Assembly (NCBI RefSeq): GCF_001418335.1
Contig: NZ_LIPP01000010.1
Location: 1-64,000 of the forward strand
DNA length: 64,000 bases
Direction of reading: 5' to 3'
DNA from: Streptomyces aurantiacus
GTDB lineage: Bacteria > Actinomycetota > Actinomycetes > Streptomycetales > Streptomycetaceae
The notes below the pieces were generated by a model. The model saw only the letters and a list, made by a program, of their open reading frames with translations, was not told the DNA's origin and searched no databases. Positions 43,221 through 51,279 of this stretch are shown here, one piece after another (position 1 is the first letter of the stretch; every line of letters starts with the position of its first letter). The position numbers and the translations under genes were made by a program.

Positions 43221-44419
43221 GTCCGTACCTCCTGGTGGCCGGACTCGCGGGTCCCGTGCATCCACGCGACCCGATCGTGGAGCTCGGTCGCGGACAGGGC
43301 GGACAGCATCGCGTTCCTCGCTTTCGCCGCCGGCCCGGCGGGGTGCCACAGGCGGGTGCTCGCCCGGGCGGCGAGCGTCATCCGGGCGGTACGTTCCTGG
43401 CGCTGGGCGGCGTACTTCCCGAACCGCTCGCCGATCGCGTCCGGCGGGACGTCGAGCAGGTCACCGAGGAGGTCGCCGAGGAGCACGGCGTCCTCCAGGG
43501 CCTGGCAGGCGCCCTGGGCGGCGTAGTGCAGCATCGGGTGGGCGGCGTCGCCGAGCAGCGTCACCCGGCCGTCGGTCCAACGGTCCACCGGGTCACGGTC
43601 GACCAGCGACCACGACTTCCACTCCTCGCCCAGGGCCAGCAGCCGGCGGGCCGTGGCACCGAGACCGGCGAACGCGCGGCGCACCTCCGGCGCCGGCACG
43701 GGTTTCCCGGCGAAGGCCTCGGTGACCCCGTTCTCGATGCTCGGGGCGAGGTTGAGGTACCGGCCGCCGGCGATCGCGTAGTGCACGAAATGCCGGCCGG
43801 GGCCTGCCCACCAGGTCACGGCGTTCCGCCGCAGCTCCTCGGGGACCCGTTCCATCGGGACCACCGTCCGGTACACGGTGATGCCGACGACGCGCGGTTC
43901 GCCGTCGCCGACGAGCTGCCCGCGGATCGCCGACCGGATGCCGTCGGCCCCGATCACCGCGTCGCCGGTGACGTGCGTGCCGTCGGCCAGGAGCACGGTC
44001 GCGCTCGTGGCGTCCTGGCGGTAGCCGGTGGCCCCGCTCCGGGCGCGCAGTTCGACCGCGCCCGAGCGGCGGCAGGCGTCCAGCAGCAGCCGGTACAGCT
44101 CGCCGCGGTGGACGACGACGTACGGACTGCCGAAGCGGCGGCGGTACGCGCCGGTGAGCGGCATGCTCACCACGTGCTCGCCGGTCACCCCGTCCATGAA
44201 CCGCAGTTCGTCGATGTGCACCGCGCAGCCGCGCACGGCCTCGCCGAGACCGAGCCGGTCGAGGGCGTGCAGGCCGTTGGGCGCCAGCTGGATTCCGGCG
44301 CCGATCTCGGCGAAGTCCGCGGAGCGTTCCAGTACGACCGCGCGGTGCCCGCGCCGGGTGACGGCGACGGCCGCGGCGAGCCCGCCGATACCGCCCCCGA
44401 CGATGATCATCCTCGCCAT
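43217..44419 (-). CDS. FAD-dependent aromatic hydroxylase (salicylate/3-hydroxybenzoate hydroxylase-like)
   Basis: A 400-residue group A flavoprotein monooxygenase. It has GGGIGGLAAA (FAD ADP-moiety), DAVIGADGIRSAIR (DG motif) and VTLLGDAAHPMLHYAAQG (GD motif). The FAD loop and the LAPNGLHALDRLGLGE segment are typical of salicylate and 3-hydroxybenzoate hydroxylases. In this setting 3-hydroxyanthranilate or a derivative is the likely substrate, in parallel with the ring hydroxylation that precedes diazotisation in cremeomycin. It overlaps the CreE-like gene by 4 bases. Confidence 0.88.
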   Translation of the reverse strand: MARMIIVGGGIGGLAAAVAVTRRGHRAVVLERSADFAEIGAGIQLAPNGLHALDRLGLGEAVRGCAVHIDELRFMDGVTGEHVVSMPLTGAYRRRFGSPYVVVHRGELYRLLLDACRRSGAVELRARSGATGYRQDATSATVLLADGTHVTGDAVIGADGIRSAIRGQLVGDGEPRVVGITVYRTVVPMERVPEELRRNAVTWWAGPGRHFVHYAIAGGRYLNLAPSIENGVTEAFAGKPVPAPEVRRAFAGLGATARRLLALGEEWKSWSLVDRDPVDRWTDGRVTLLGDAAHPMLHYAAQGACQALEDAVLLGDLLGDLLDVPPDAIGERFGKYAAQRQERTARMTLAARASTRLWHPAGPAAKARNAMLSALSATELHDRVAWMHGTRESGHQEVRT

Positions 44420-44483
44420 GTCTGCCCCTGTTCGGCCATTGGGTCATCCGACTGTTCGGCTGCTCGGTTGCTCGGCTGTTCGC

Positions 44484-46058
44484 TCAGTCGGTCTGGGTGG
44501 CCGCTGCCGTCAGCAGCTTCGCCAGTTCAAGACGCTTGATCTTCGTGGTCGCGGTCTGCGGCAGGTCCGCCAGCCGCCAGTGCACCGGGTCGGCCATCGG
44601 GGGCAGTCCGGCCACAGCCTCACGCCACTCCTGCGGGCTCACGGGCGCGTCGTCCTTGGTGCACACCACCGGTACGGCGGCGCCGTCCCCGTCCGGCACG
44701 ATGATCACCTCGGAGAGCCGGTCGAGCCGCGCCAGCAGAGCGTCCTCGGCCGCGAGCGTGCTGCCGAACCCCGGGATCAGGTCGACCTCGCGGTCGAGCA
44801 GATGCAGGCAGCCCCACCTGGTCCGGTAGCCCACGTCACCCATGCGCCACCAGCCGCCGTTCAACTGCCGTTCGTAGCGCCGGTGTTCACCCAGGTACGT
44901 GTCGATCCGCCCGTCGCTGCGCACCTCGATGTGCCCGGGGTTCTGCTCCGAGGGCGGCTGCCCGTCGCGGCTGACCACGCGGACGCCGGTCATCCCGGGG
45001 AAGGGCATGCCGACGCACCGCCCGTCCGCGTCCGGCCGGTGCCGCCTGGTGAAGGCACGCACCACCGTGGGACCCACCTCGCTCTGCCCGTACAACTGGC
45101 CGAACAGCGGTGCCCGGCGCCGGGAGGCGCGCAGCAGCCGGTGGACCGTGCGCGGGTGGATGGCGTCGAAGGTGCTGCTGAACAGCTTCACGTTGCCGAG
45201 CGGGCCGCGCGGATCGTCCGCCAGTTCCTCCCAGCGCATGAACGCGTTGGGGTGGGCCTCCAGGATGCCGGGGCGGACCCGCGCGAAGAGGTCGGCGGCC
45301 CGCGTCGGGTCCGAGTCGTTGAGCACGACGATCGGGAAGCCGTTGAGCAGGGAGATGGCCAGTGCGGTGAACAGCCGCGAGTGCACGAAGGAGACGTGGA
45401 TCGCGATGGTCTCCCGCCTGCGGACGACGGGCGCGATGGCCAGCCGCTGCGGGCGGTAACGCGCCTGCAGCGTACGGCCGGTGTGCACCGCCAGCTTGGG
45501 CACTCCGGTCGTCCCGGAGGTGTGCGTGATCAACGTGGGGTGGTCGGGCGGCATGGTGACCGGATCGACGCGCCGGACGTTCGCGAAGCTGGCGAGTCCG
45601 GTGGCGCGTTCGTGCCGGCCGGAGGTGAGCAGCACGCTCCGGGCCAGGTCGAAGACCGAGTCGGGAAGCTCCTTCTCCAGCTTCGCCCCGTCGGTCAGGA
45701 GATGGGGCCGGTCGGCCCGGCGCAGCAACTCGGCCACCGTGCCGCCGTCGAGCTGGGGAGAGAGCAGCACCGGTACCGCGCCGATCCGGGCGGTGGCGCA
45801 GGCGAGCAGGGTGATGTCGAAGCTGTCGGACTTGTGGATCACGACCCGTTCACCGGGGCGCACCTTGGCCGCCCACAGTCGGGAGGCCTGTTCCGCGACC
45901 AGGTCCGCCATTTCCGCGACGGTCGCCCGGCGGCCGAGTTCCGGTGCCACGTCGAGGTCGTGGTCGAAGATCATGACGTTCGCGGGATGCCGGGACGCGG
46001 CGCGGTCGAAGAGCGTCCCCAGCCTGATTCCACGGTTTCCTATGCGCTGCAGCAGCAT
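44484..46058 (-). CDS. Adenylate-forming ligase; candidate nitrite-dependent diazotase (CreM/AvaA6-like) or aryl-CoA ligase
   Basis: The 524-residue ANL enzyme has the P-loop THTSGTTGVPK, LYGQSEVGPT, the WWRMGDVGYR motif and the C-terminal lysine region TATTKIKRLELAK. Aryl and fatty acyl ligases share these, but CreM and AvaA6, which activate nitrite to diazotise an aminophenol, belong to the same superfamily. The CreD/CreE-like genes in the same operon favour the second reading. Activation of 3-hydroxyanthranilate for the NAT or KAS III enzymes remains possible. GAGAGGG lies upstream of the ATG. Confidence 0.8.
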   Translation of the reverse strand: MLLQRIGNRGIRLGTLFDRAASRHPANVMIFDHDLDVAPELGRRATVAEMADLVAEQASRLWAAKVRPGERVVIHKSDSFDITLLACATARIGAVPVLLSPQLDGGTVAELLRRADRPHLLTDGAKLEKELPDSVFDLARSVLLTSGRHERATGLASFANVRRVDPVTMPPDHPTLITHTSGTTGVPKLAVHTGRTLQARYRPQRLAIAPVVRRRETIAIHVSFVHSRLFTALAISLLNGFPIVVLNDSDPTRAADLFARVRPGILEAHPNAFMRWEELADDPRGPLGNVKLFSSTFDAIHPRTVHRLLRASRRRAPLFGQLYGQSEVGPTVVRAFTRRHRPDADGRCVGMPFPGMTGVRVVSRDGQPPSEQNPGHIEVRSDGRIDTYLGEHRRYERQLNGGWWRMGDVGYRTRWGCLHLLDREVDLIPGFGSTLAAEDALLARLDRLSEVIIVPDGDGAAVPVVCTKDDAPVSPQEWREAVAGLPPMADPVHWRLADLPQTATTKIKRLELAKLLTAAATQTD

Positions 46059-46159
46059 GGTGTGTGCACCCTCTCGCCGGTTTGCTGCGGAGAACTCGGG
46101 GGATTTCGGGGCCCAGAACTGTCGTAGTGCGTCGCACTGCTGTCGTGCGTTGCGGTGCT

Positions 46160-46206
46160 GTCAGCCGGTCAGCCGGTCAGCCGGTCAGTCGTCAGTCGTC
46201 AGTCGG
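46160..46206. repeat. Tandem GTCAGCCG / GTCAGTC repeats
   Basis: Three copies of an 8-bp unit are followed by three copies of a related 7-bp unit, just downstream of the SRPBCC gene and covering its stop codon. Confidence 0.8.
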
Positions 46207-46777
46207 CCTCGATCACTGCCTTGAGGCGGCGGAGGGTGGCGGTCATGTCGGCGTTCACCTTGGCCCCCCAGTCGCTGAAGAACCGCCGGCGTTCCGGGGC
46301 GTCCATGTCGGCGGTGATGCCGCGGATGCCTTCGGTGGGCGCTCCCATCCGGAAGTGGTGGGTCACGACGCAGCCGTGGCCGGTGGCCTCGATGCCGAAA
46401 CCCCAGACGCTCTCCTGGCGCCGGCCGGAGCTGTCACGCATCGCCCAGCGGAAGGCGCGGCCCGGCTCGGCCGCGACGACCTCCGACTCGGTGGTCCACT
46501 CGCCGCGCACGACGGGCGCCCAGGCGACCACGTCCTCGGCGCGGTGGTTCGTCCCCCGGAAGACCGCGCCCACGGTCGCGGGCGTCCCGGCGACCCAGCG
46601 TCCGCCCGTGCACTCGGTGCTCCACTCGCCGCAGCGCGGCAGATCGCTGACGACGGCGTACGCGTCGGCCGCCGACGCGGCGACCTCGATCCGGGCACTG
46701 ATCCGGAAGAGCGTGTCGTGCTCGGCCTCGACTCCGGCTGCTACGTCGACCTCGGCCTCGACTTCGGAATTCGTCAT
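46199..46777 (-). CDS. SRPBCC (polyketide cyclase/START-like) protein
   Basis: A 192-residue helix-grip protein, with an acidic N-terminal leader before the domain (ISARIEVAASAADAYAVVSDLPRCGEWS, typical of SRPBCC starts). The group holds aromatases, cyclases and hydrophobic-ligand carriers; no catalytic residue can be named. The gene lies between the MDR oxidoreductase and the ligase in the same direction, with gaps of about 130-140 bases on each side. It may bind or shape an aromatic intermediate. Confidence 0.8.
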   Translation of the reverse strand: MTNSEVEAEVDVAAGVEAEHDTLFRISARIEVAASAADAYAVVSDLPRCGEWSTECTGGRWVAGTPATVGAVFRGTNHRAEDVVAWAPVVRGEWTTESEVVAAEPGRAFRWAMRDSSGRRQESVWGFGIEATGHGCVVTHHFRMGAPTEGIRGITADMDAPERRRFFSDWGAKVNADMTATLRRLKAVIEAD

Positions 46778-46908
46778 GGCCGAAAGCGTGGCGAGCGGAG
46801 CCGAGACGGGTCAACGACGGTCGTCCGGGTCCGTCAAGTCGGTCCCGCGGTCCGGCACGAACGCACTCCGCGAGGCGGGCGCGCACCACGCGGACAGACA
46901 CACGGCCT

Positions 46909-47895
46909 TCAGAGCACCCGGTCCGGCAGCAGCACGACCCGCCTGCCGTGCAACTCGCCCCGCTCCAGCCGGGCGTGGGCCTCGGCCGCGCCGCTCAGCG
47001 GCTGCTCCTCCACCGTCCGGGCACGCAACCGCCCGGTCGCCAGCAGCCGGTTGAGGGTGCGCGCGGCGTCGGCGAGTTCGGAGGTGGTGGCGCGTGAGAT
47101 GACGAAGCCGGTGACGGAGCCGTCCTTGAGGTAGAGAGGGCCCACCGGAAGCACCGGGCGGGACCGCAGGCCGGCGAGGAGCACGACGCGGCCGCGGAAG
47201 GCGAGCAGATCGACCGCGACGGGCAGGTCGTTGTGGCCGGAGGTGTCGACGAACAGGTCGACGCCGTGCGGCGACAGGTCCCGGACGCGCTCCGGGAGCC
47301 CGGGATCGCGGTAGTCGACCACCGCGGTCGCACCGAGCCCGAGACAGTACTCCGCGTCCTCGGGCCGAGCGGTGGCGAGCACCCGCGCACCGGCTTCGGC
47401 GGCGAGTACGACCATGGCGCTGCCCACGTTGCCCGCGGCCCCCGCGACGAGCACGGTCTCCCCGGCCCGGAGCCGGCCATGGGTGAACAGCGCGAGATAC
47501 CCGGTGGCCGCCGGATGGAGCACGGCCACCGCGTCCACCGGCCGCACGGTGTCCGCCAGGTGGTACAGCCGGTCCACGGGCACCACGGCCTGCTCGGCCG
47601 CCGCCCCCTGCCGGCCGTCGTGCCCGAGGCTGTTGCACCAGACGAGATCACCGACGGAGAACCCCGCCGCACCGGAACCCACGGCGGCGACCGTCCCCAC
47701 GAGATCGCGGCCGATCACGAACGGAAAACTCAGCCGCGTACGCCAGGTACCGGCCCTGACGAAGGTGTCCACCGGGTTGACCGAGACGGCAAGGGTGTCG
47801 ACCAGGACATCCGCCGGCCCCGGCAGGGGGGCCGGAAGCGCACCGTGCCGAATGGCGCCCGGAGGCCCGAATTCCTCGATATACGCTGCCTGCAT
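46909..47895 (-). CDS. Zinc-free MDR-family NAD(P)H oxidoreductase (quinone reductase-like)
   Basis: A 328-residue medium-chain dehydrogenase/reductase. A GroES-like N-terminal half (QAAYIEEFGPPG, VSVNPVDTFVRAG) is followed by a Rossmann half with VAGAAGNVGSAMV. Zinc-ligand Cys clusters are absent, as in quinone oxidoreductases. I chose the ATG ending at 47895; the frame runs upstream into the duplicated sdaA end and is not coding there. It is the first gene of the operon reading to 39685. A reduction of a quinone or diazo-type intermediate is possible. Confidence 0.88.
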   Translation of the reverse strand: MQAAYIEEFGPPGAIRHGALPAPLPGPADVLVDTLAVSVNPVDTFVRAGTWRTRLSFPFVIGRDLVGTVAAVGSGAAGFSVGDLVWCNSLGHDGRQGAAAEQAVVPVDRLYHLADTVRPVDAVAVLHPAATGYLALFTHGRLRAGETVLVAGAAGNVGSAMVVLAAEAGARVLATARPEDAEYCLGLGATAVVDYRDPGLPERVRDLSPHGVDLFVDTSGHNDLPVAVDLLAFRGRVVLLAGLRSRPVLPVGPLYLKDGSVTGFVISRATTSELADAARTLNRLLATGRLRARTVEEQPLSGAAEAHARLERGELHGRRVVLLPDRVL

Positions 47896-48005
47896 GGCCC
47901 GTATGGTGACACCGCGAACGGCCCGAACGCCGGGCGCACGGGCCACTTTGTCACGAACGGGCCGACAGCATCCCTGGCCCAGGCTCCTCGCGGGCGGTGC
48001 CCTCA

Positions 48006-48071
48006 GCACTCGATGATGTTCACCGCGAGCCCGCCCCGCGCCGTCTCCTTGTACTTCACGCTCATGTCGGC
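48006..48071. repeat. Left 66-bp direct repeat of the sdaA 3' end (attL-like)
   Basis: The sequence matches 61855-61920 at 63 of 66 positions. Read on the minus strand, it still encodes the last 22 residues of L-serine dehydratase ([13 protein letters not shown] through NIIEC), followed by its own TGA. It is a stranded copy of the sdaA end at the left border of the island. Confidence 0.92.
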
Positions 48072-48133
48072 AACTTTTGATCATGGGTCTGAGCTGCGGA
48101 TTTGTTCTGGGCAGGCTCGCCTTGAGTCACGTC

Positions 48134-48152
48134 GGGGACTTTTCGGGGACTT
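48134..48152. promoter_or_regulatory. Left arm-type motif of the island
   Basis: GGGGACTTTTCGGGGACTT is identical to 61731-61749 near the other end of the island and in the same orientation. I interpret it as a recombinase or excisionase arm site. Confidence 0.6.
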
Positions 48153-48260
48153 CCTTTACCCAGGGCTACCTACGAGGTATCCGACGGCGTGTGACATGGC
48201 GGTGGGAGTGGGGTCTTTGGTTCAGCGCGGGCGTCCGTTCGCTTCGTCGGGCCCTGTACC

Positions 48261-48303
48261 CGTAATGCGTAGGTCTCGGGTTCGAATCCTGAAGGCGGCC
48301 CCA
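48261..48303 (+). pseudogene. 3' fragment of a tRNA-Thr(CGT) gene
   Basis: The stretch from the anticodon CGT (CGTAATGCGTAGG) through the T-arm GGGTTCGAATCC to the acceptor strand GGCGGCC and CCA has the form of the 3' half of tRNA-Thr(CGT). The 5' half and the matching acceptor strand are missing. Such halves are left by integrative elements that use tRNA genes as attachment sites. Confidence 0.75.
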
Positions 48304-48568
48304 CTGGGACTTCAGGTTGAGCCCTTGACCTTGGGTTTCTTGTCGTTCGTGATGCCTGGTCCGTTGGGAATGCGGCTGCCGACCTACGAATTGGAATGCG
48401 TAGGTCGGTGGGTTCACTCTCCGGAACGGCTGGCGGCATTTGAGCCTACGAGCGGTCTTTGAGCTGGGGTTTCCTTGAAGCGGGCGAGCGCCCGGCTTTG
48501 CTTCGAGCGGGTCGGGGTGCGCAAGGGGAGCGCATCGGTGCAGAGCTGGTCTGGGGGAAGCGGAGCTC

Positions 48569-48820
48569 GTGCGCGATCGGTGGCTCCGTGCTTGTGGCTA
48601 CTGGAACAGGTCGCACGAAGGGTCGTACGACTTGGCGGGCGATGCCGACCTCCGTGTGTTCTACGTGACCGTCATCCGCGAGACGATGCACATTGAGGAC
48701 GTGCGGACGCTCCTGAACGGGCGGTTCCTTGCAGATCTTTGGCCGCGGTTGTGGTTCTCGCCTCAGGTGCGGGGCGCCTGGAAGAGCCGGTTGCCTGACC
48801 TGGTGAGTGCCGCCGCGTAG
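48569..48820 (+). CDS. Hypothetical protein, possibly a C-terminal fragment
   Basis: An 83-residue frame starting at GTG with sequence such as FYVTVIRETMHIEDVR and LWPRLWFSPQVRGAW. It has protein-like composition and good codon bias, and I seem to recall similar C-termini in longer Streptomyces proteins, so it may be a truncated remnant in the island's left end. The GGGGGAAGCGGAG stretch upstream could serve as a ribosome binding site. The function is unknown. Confidence 0.4.
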   Translation: MRDRWLRACGYWNRSHEGSYDLAGDADLRVFYVTVIRETMHIEDVRTLLNGRFLADLWPRLWFSPQVRGAWKSRLPDLVSAAA

Positions 48821-48860
48821 CATGCGCGGGCTGGAATCGGATACGTAAGGACCCTGGCCT

Positions 48861-49232
48861 TCACTGCTGGCGCTCCTGGACGAGCGTGGCAAGCTCATTG
48901 CCTAGGACGCGGAGTTGCTGTGCGTGGTGGTTGAGGGCAGCGGCGAGTCGGTGCAGTTCGTCAGGATCGTGCGGGTAGTGGTCGCCATCGATCTCGACGT
49001 TGATGAATACGCCTCGTCCCGGGTGCCGTTCGGTGAAGGGGCGCTGTTCGAGGGCCGTGGTCATGGCTGTGACGCGTCCGCGGCTCGTCTCGATGGTCAG
49101 CGGCACATCGTGCCCGTAGTGGCTGATGTCGATCCGGTAGCCGTCGCTGGGGTGCTCTCCTGTGCACCATGGCGGTTCGGGGATGGTGACCTCGCCGTAG
49201 TCGACGGTGGAGATCGTGACCGTCCGGCTCAT
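48861..49232 (-). CDS. DUF6907-like protein
   Basis: The 123-residue protein starts MSRTVTISTVDYGEVTIPEP and continues with PWCTGEH, a TIETSRGRVTAM strand and a GVFINVEIDGDHY strand, then a long C-terminal helix (LHRLAAALNHHAQQLRVLGN). This pattern fits the DUF6907 family common on Streptomyces mobile elements; no function is known. Such proteins usually accompany excisionase/replication modules of integrative elements, which fits its place at the island edge. Confidence 0.7.
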   Translation of the reverse strand: MSRTVTISTVDYGEVTIPEPPWCTGEHPSDGYRIDISHYGHDVPLTIETSRGRVTAMTTALEQRPFTERHPGRGVFINVEIDGDHYPHDPDELHRLAAALNHHAQQLRVLGNELATLVQERQQ

Positions 49233-49398
49233 CGCTCGCACCCTTCTATACCCTGGGCGATACTGTCGACGTCCATGTAATCCTGCTGCGTGTGTTTCCC
49301 GGCCAACTGGGCGGACGTGCCTAGTAGTCCCGGCAAAGGGGCTGCTCCACGGAAAGGCATCGTCCGCCTGGATAAGGTCAAGGAACTGTCTGTTGGCG

Positions 49399-51177
49399 TT
49401 ACACGCTCGGTGGTCCGTCGTGCAGCCTGTGCGATTGAGCGATGTATTCCTGCACCGACGACATGGTCTCGAAGTGGTCGTCCCCAAGCGTCTTGCGCCG
49501 GAGCGTCATCGCCGTCTCGAAGTACTCCAACGCTCGCTGCGCTGCAACACCGCTCTCAGCTAGCGCCAACGCCAGGTGATGCAACGTCACGAGCGTCTCC
49601 CGGTGTTCCTCCCCCAGCACCTCGATCTGAATCTGCCAGATCTTCTCCCCAAGCTCAGCGCTCTTGACGCAATAGCCGAGTGAGAGCAGTATCCGTGCAA
49701 TGAACGAGGCGGTACGCAGGGTGTCGGGGTCTGCCTCACCGAGCCGTCTCTCTTGATGTTCCCCGACATTCATTGCCACGAGATACGCGGCCTTTGCATC
49801 ACACTTTTTGAGATACTGAGTCACCGCGAAGCAGTCGGCCAGCACCTGTCGCTCGCGAAGACCTCGCTGGCTCGGTGTCCCCAACGCCCTGATACTGCTT
49901 AGCAACGCCGCCCAGTGGTTGCCGTTTCCGTGGTGAGCGCGTGCCAGTAACCGGTCTGCCTGGACCAGACTCGGGTCTGTGTCATCCAACTGCCGTTCCC
50001 ATGCGTCCCTGAGTCTGGTGAGATTACGGTGGGCATCACCGAACCGTCGATGAAGCAGCAGGACGTCCACGAGGCCAAGCATTGCGCAGCGCCCCTGTGG
50101 CGTACGGATCAGCGCGGGATCAAGGTTCCGGAAGCACTCAGCTGCTTCTTCAGATGGCGCACTCAGTGTCCGTCCATTGGTGTCCCGAAGTCCTGCTTCG
50201 AAGGCGACCAGCAGCGCCTCAACGAGGCGATCGATCCGCGGTCGGTCCTGGTCGTCCAGTGAATGCATGGCGACGAGGCGTACGAGGCTCTTCACCTCGA
50301 CACCGCCATTGACATCGAGAGTGACCAAACCGCGTAAGACCAGTTCCTCCAATGCCTCGTACACGGCCCGGTGAGGCACCTCGTCACCGCGGCGGGGGAC
50401 ATCGTCGACGGAGTACCAGAGGGAGCGGCCCAGGCACCGAGTTGGGAAGACACTTGCCCCGATGACCGCGAAGGCACTCAACAGATCCTGAGCGAACCGG
50501 AACGTTGGCGCCAGGCTCTGGAATGCCGCGCCGATCCGTCCCGTCGGAGAACTGCCGCCTTTCTCGGCAAGCAGGTGGAGCAGAGTGCTGTGAGGCATCG
50601 CCAGGACGCTTTCAGCTGACATTCCCTCGGTCAGCTGCGACCCCATGTATGCCAACGCCGGGGGCCAGTAGTCCAACCGGTCGGCCAGGCGCCCGGCAGA
50701 ATCCCGCGACAGCCCCGGCTGGTACCGGCGCAGAAGTCGAACCGCATCGTCCTGGCTCAGTGCGGCAACTTCCAGTACCTCGGCCACACCGAGCCAGAGA
50801 TGCGGGGCGGCAGCTGACGTTAGTAGGGTATCCGGGCCGTCGACGGGCAGGAGTCCGGCGACATCGGGCGGATGGCCCACTCCGTCAATTGCCAGAAGGG
50901 CGCGGCCTCCGACGCTCCTGAACCGGTGCAGGGCGCGGGTGATCAGACGAGCGGCGGTGTCGGGGTCGGTGAATTCGATCCATTCGATGTCCGCGTAGCA
51001 CCGTTGCACCCGGTGCAGGTACTCGACGGCAGTTGCTGTCGCTCCGGAGCCGAGGATGCTGCGCAGTACAACCGGCCGGCCGCCGAGTGCGCTCAACGCA
51101 CGAGGGATGTCCTCCTCTAGCAGGCAGTCCCGGCCGACGAAGTCCTGAGGACGTCTCGGTAGTGCCGCGCCATGCAT
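49399..51177 (-). CDS. STAND-like NTPase with C-terminal TPRs, degenerate P-loop (fifth gene of the Wadjet operon)
   Basis: A 592-residue protein. The N-terminal half resembles an NB-ARC/STAND ATPase: VLRSILGSGATATAVEYL at the P-loop position, LLAIDGV at Walker B, then the winged-helix-like region. The P-loop lacks the GK[ST] lysine, so nucleotide hydrolysis is doubtful. The C-terminal third carries kinesin-light-chain-type TPRs (RRLGEADPDTLRTAS, EVLGEEHRETLVTLH, KTLGDDHFETMSS). I chose the ATG ending at 51177 with GAGGGG upstream; a TTG at 51264 would add 29 residues and start 15 bases after jetD. Same direction and close spacing suggest co-transcription with jetABCD. Confidence 0.72.
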   Translation of the reverse strand: MHGAALPRRPQDFVGRDCLLEEDIPRALSALGGRPVVLRSILGSGATATAVEYLHRVQRCYADIEWIEFTDPDTAARLITRALHRFRSVGGRALLAIDGVGHPPDVAGLLPVDGPDTLLTSAAAPHLWLGVAEVLEVAALSQDDAVRLLRRYQPGLSRDSAGRLADRLDYWPPALAYMGSQLTEGMSAESVLAMPHSTLLHLLAEKGGSSPTGRIGAAFQSLAPTFRFAQDLLSAFAVIGASVFPTRCLGRSLWYSVDDVPRRGDEVPHRAVYEALEELVLRGLVTLDVNGGVEVKSLVRLVAMHSLDDQDRPRIDRLVEALLVAFEAGLRDTNGRTLSAPSEEAAECFRNLDPALIRTPQGRCAMLGLVDVLLLHRRFGDAHRNLTRLRDAWERQLDDTDPSLVQADRLLARAHHGNGNHWAALLSSIRALGTPSQRGLRERQVLADCFAVTQYLKKCDAKAAYLVAMNVGEHQERRLGEADPDTLRTASFIARILLSLGYCVKSAELGEKIWQIQIEVLGEEHRETLVTLHHLALALAESGVAAQRALEYFETAMTLRRKTLGDDHFETMSSVQEYIAQSHRLHDGPPSV

Positions 51178-51279
51178 CTGAACAGCCCCCTCATGACCCT
51201 GTCCGTAGACATGTGTCGCGATTTGGCGCGCCGTACAGGCGCCTTGAAACTGAGCAACGAACAAGCCGACCCGGGGTTC

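Noticed and set aside
48166..48439. Small minus-strand open frames containing GFEPETYAL or DSNPRPTHYG-like strings
   Set aside because: These are the usual artefact of translating the antisense of a tRNA T-arm; they cover the tRNA-Thr fragment.
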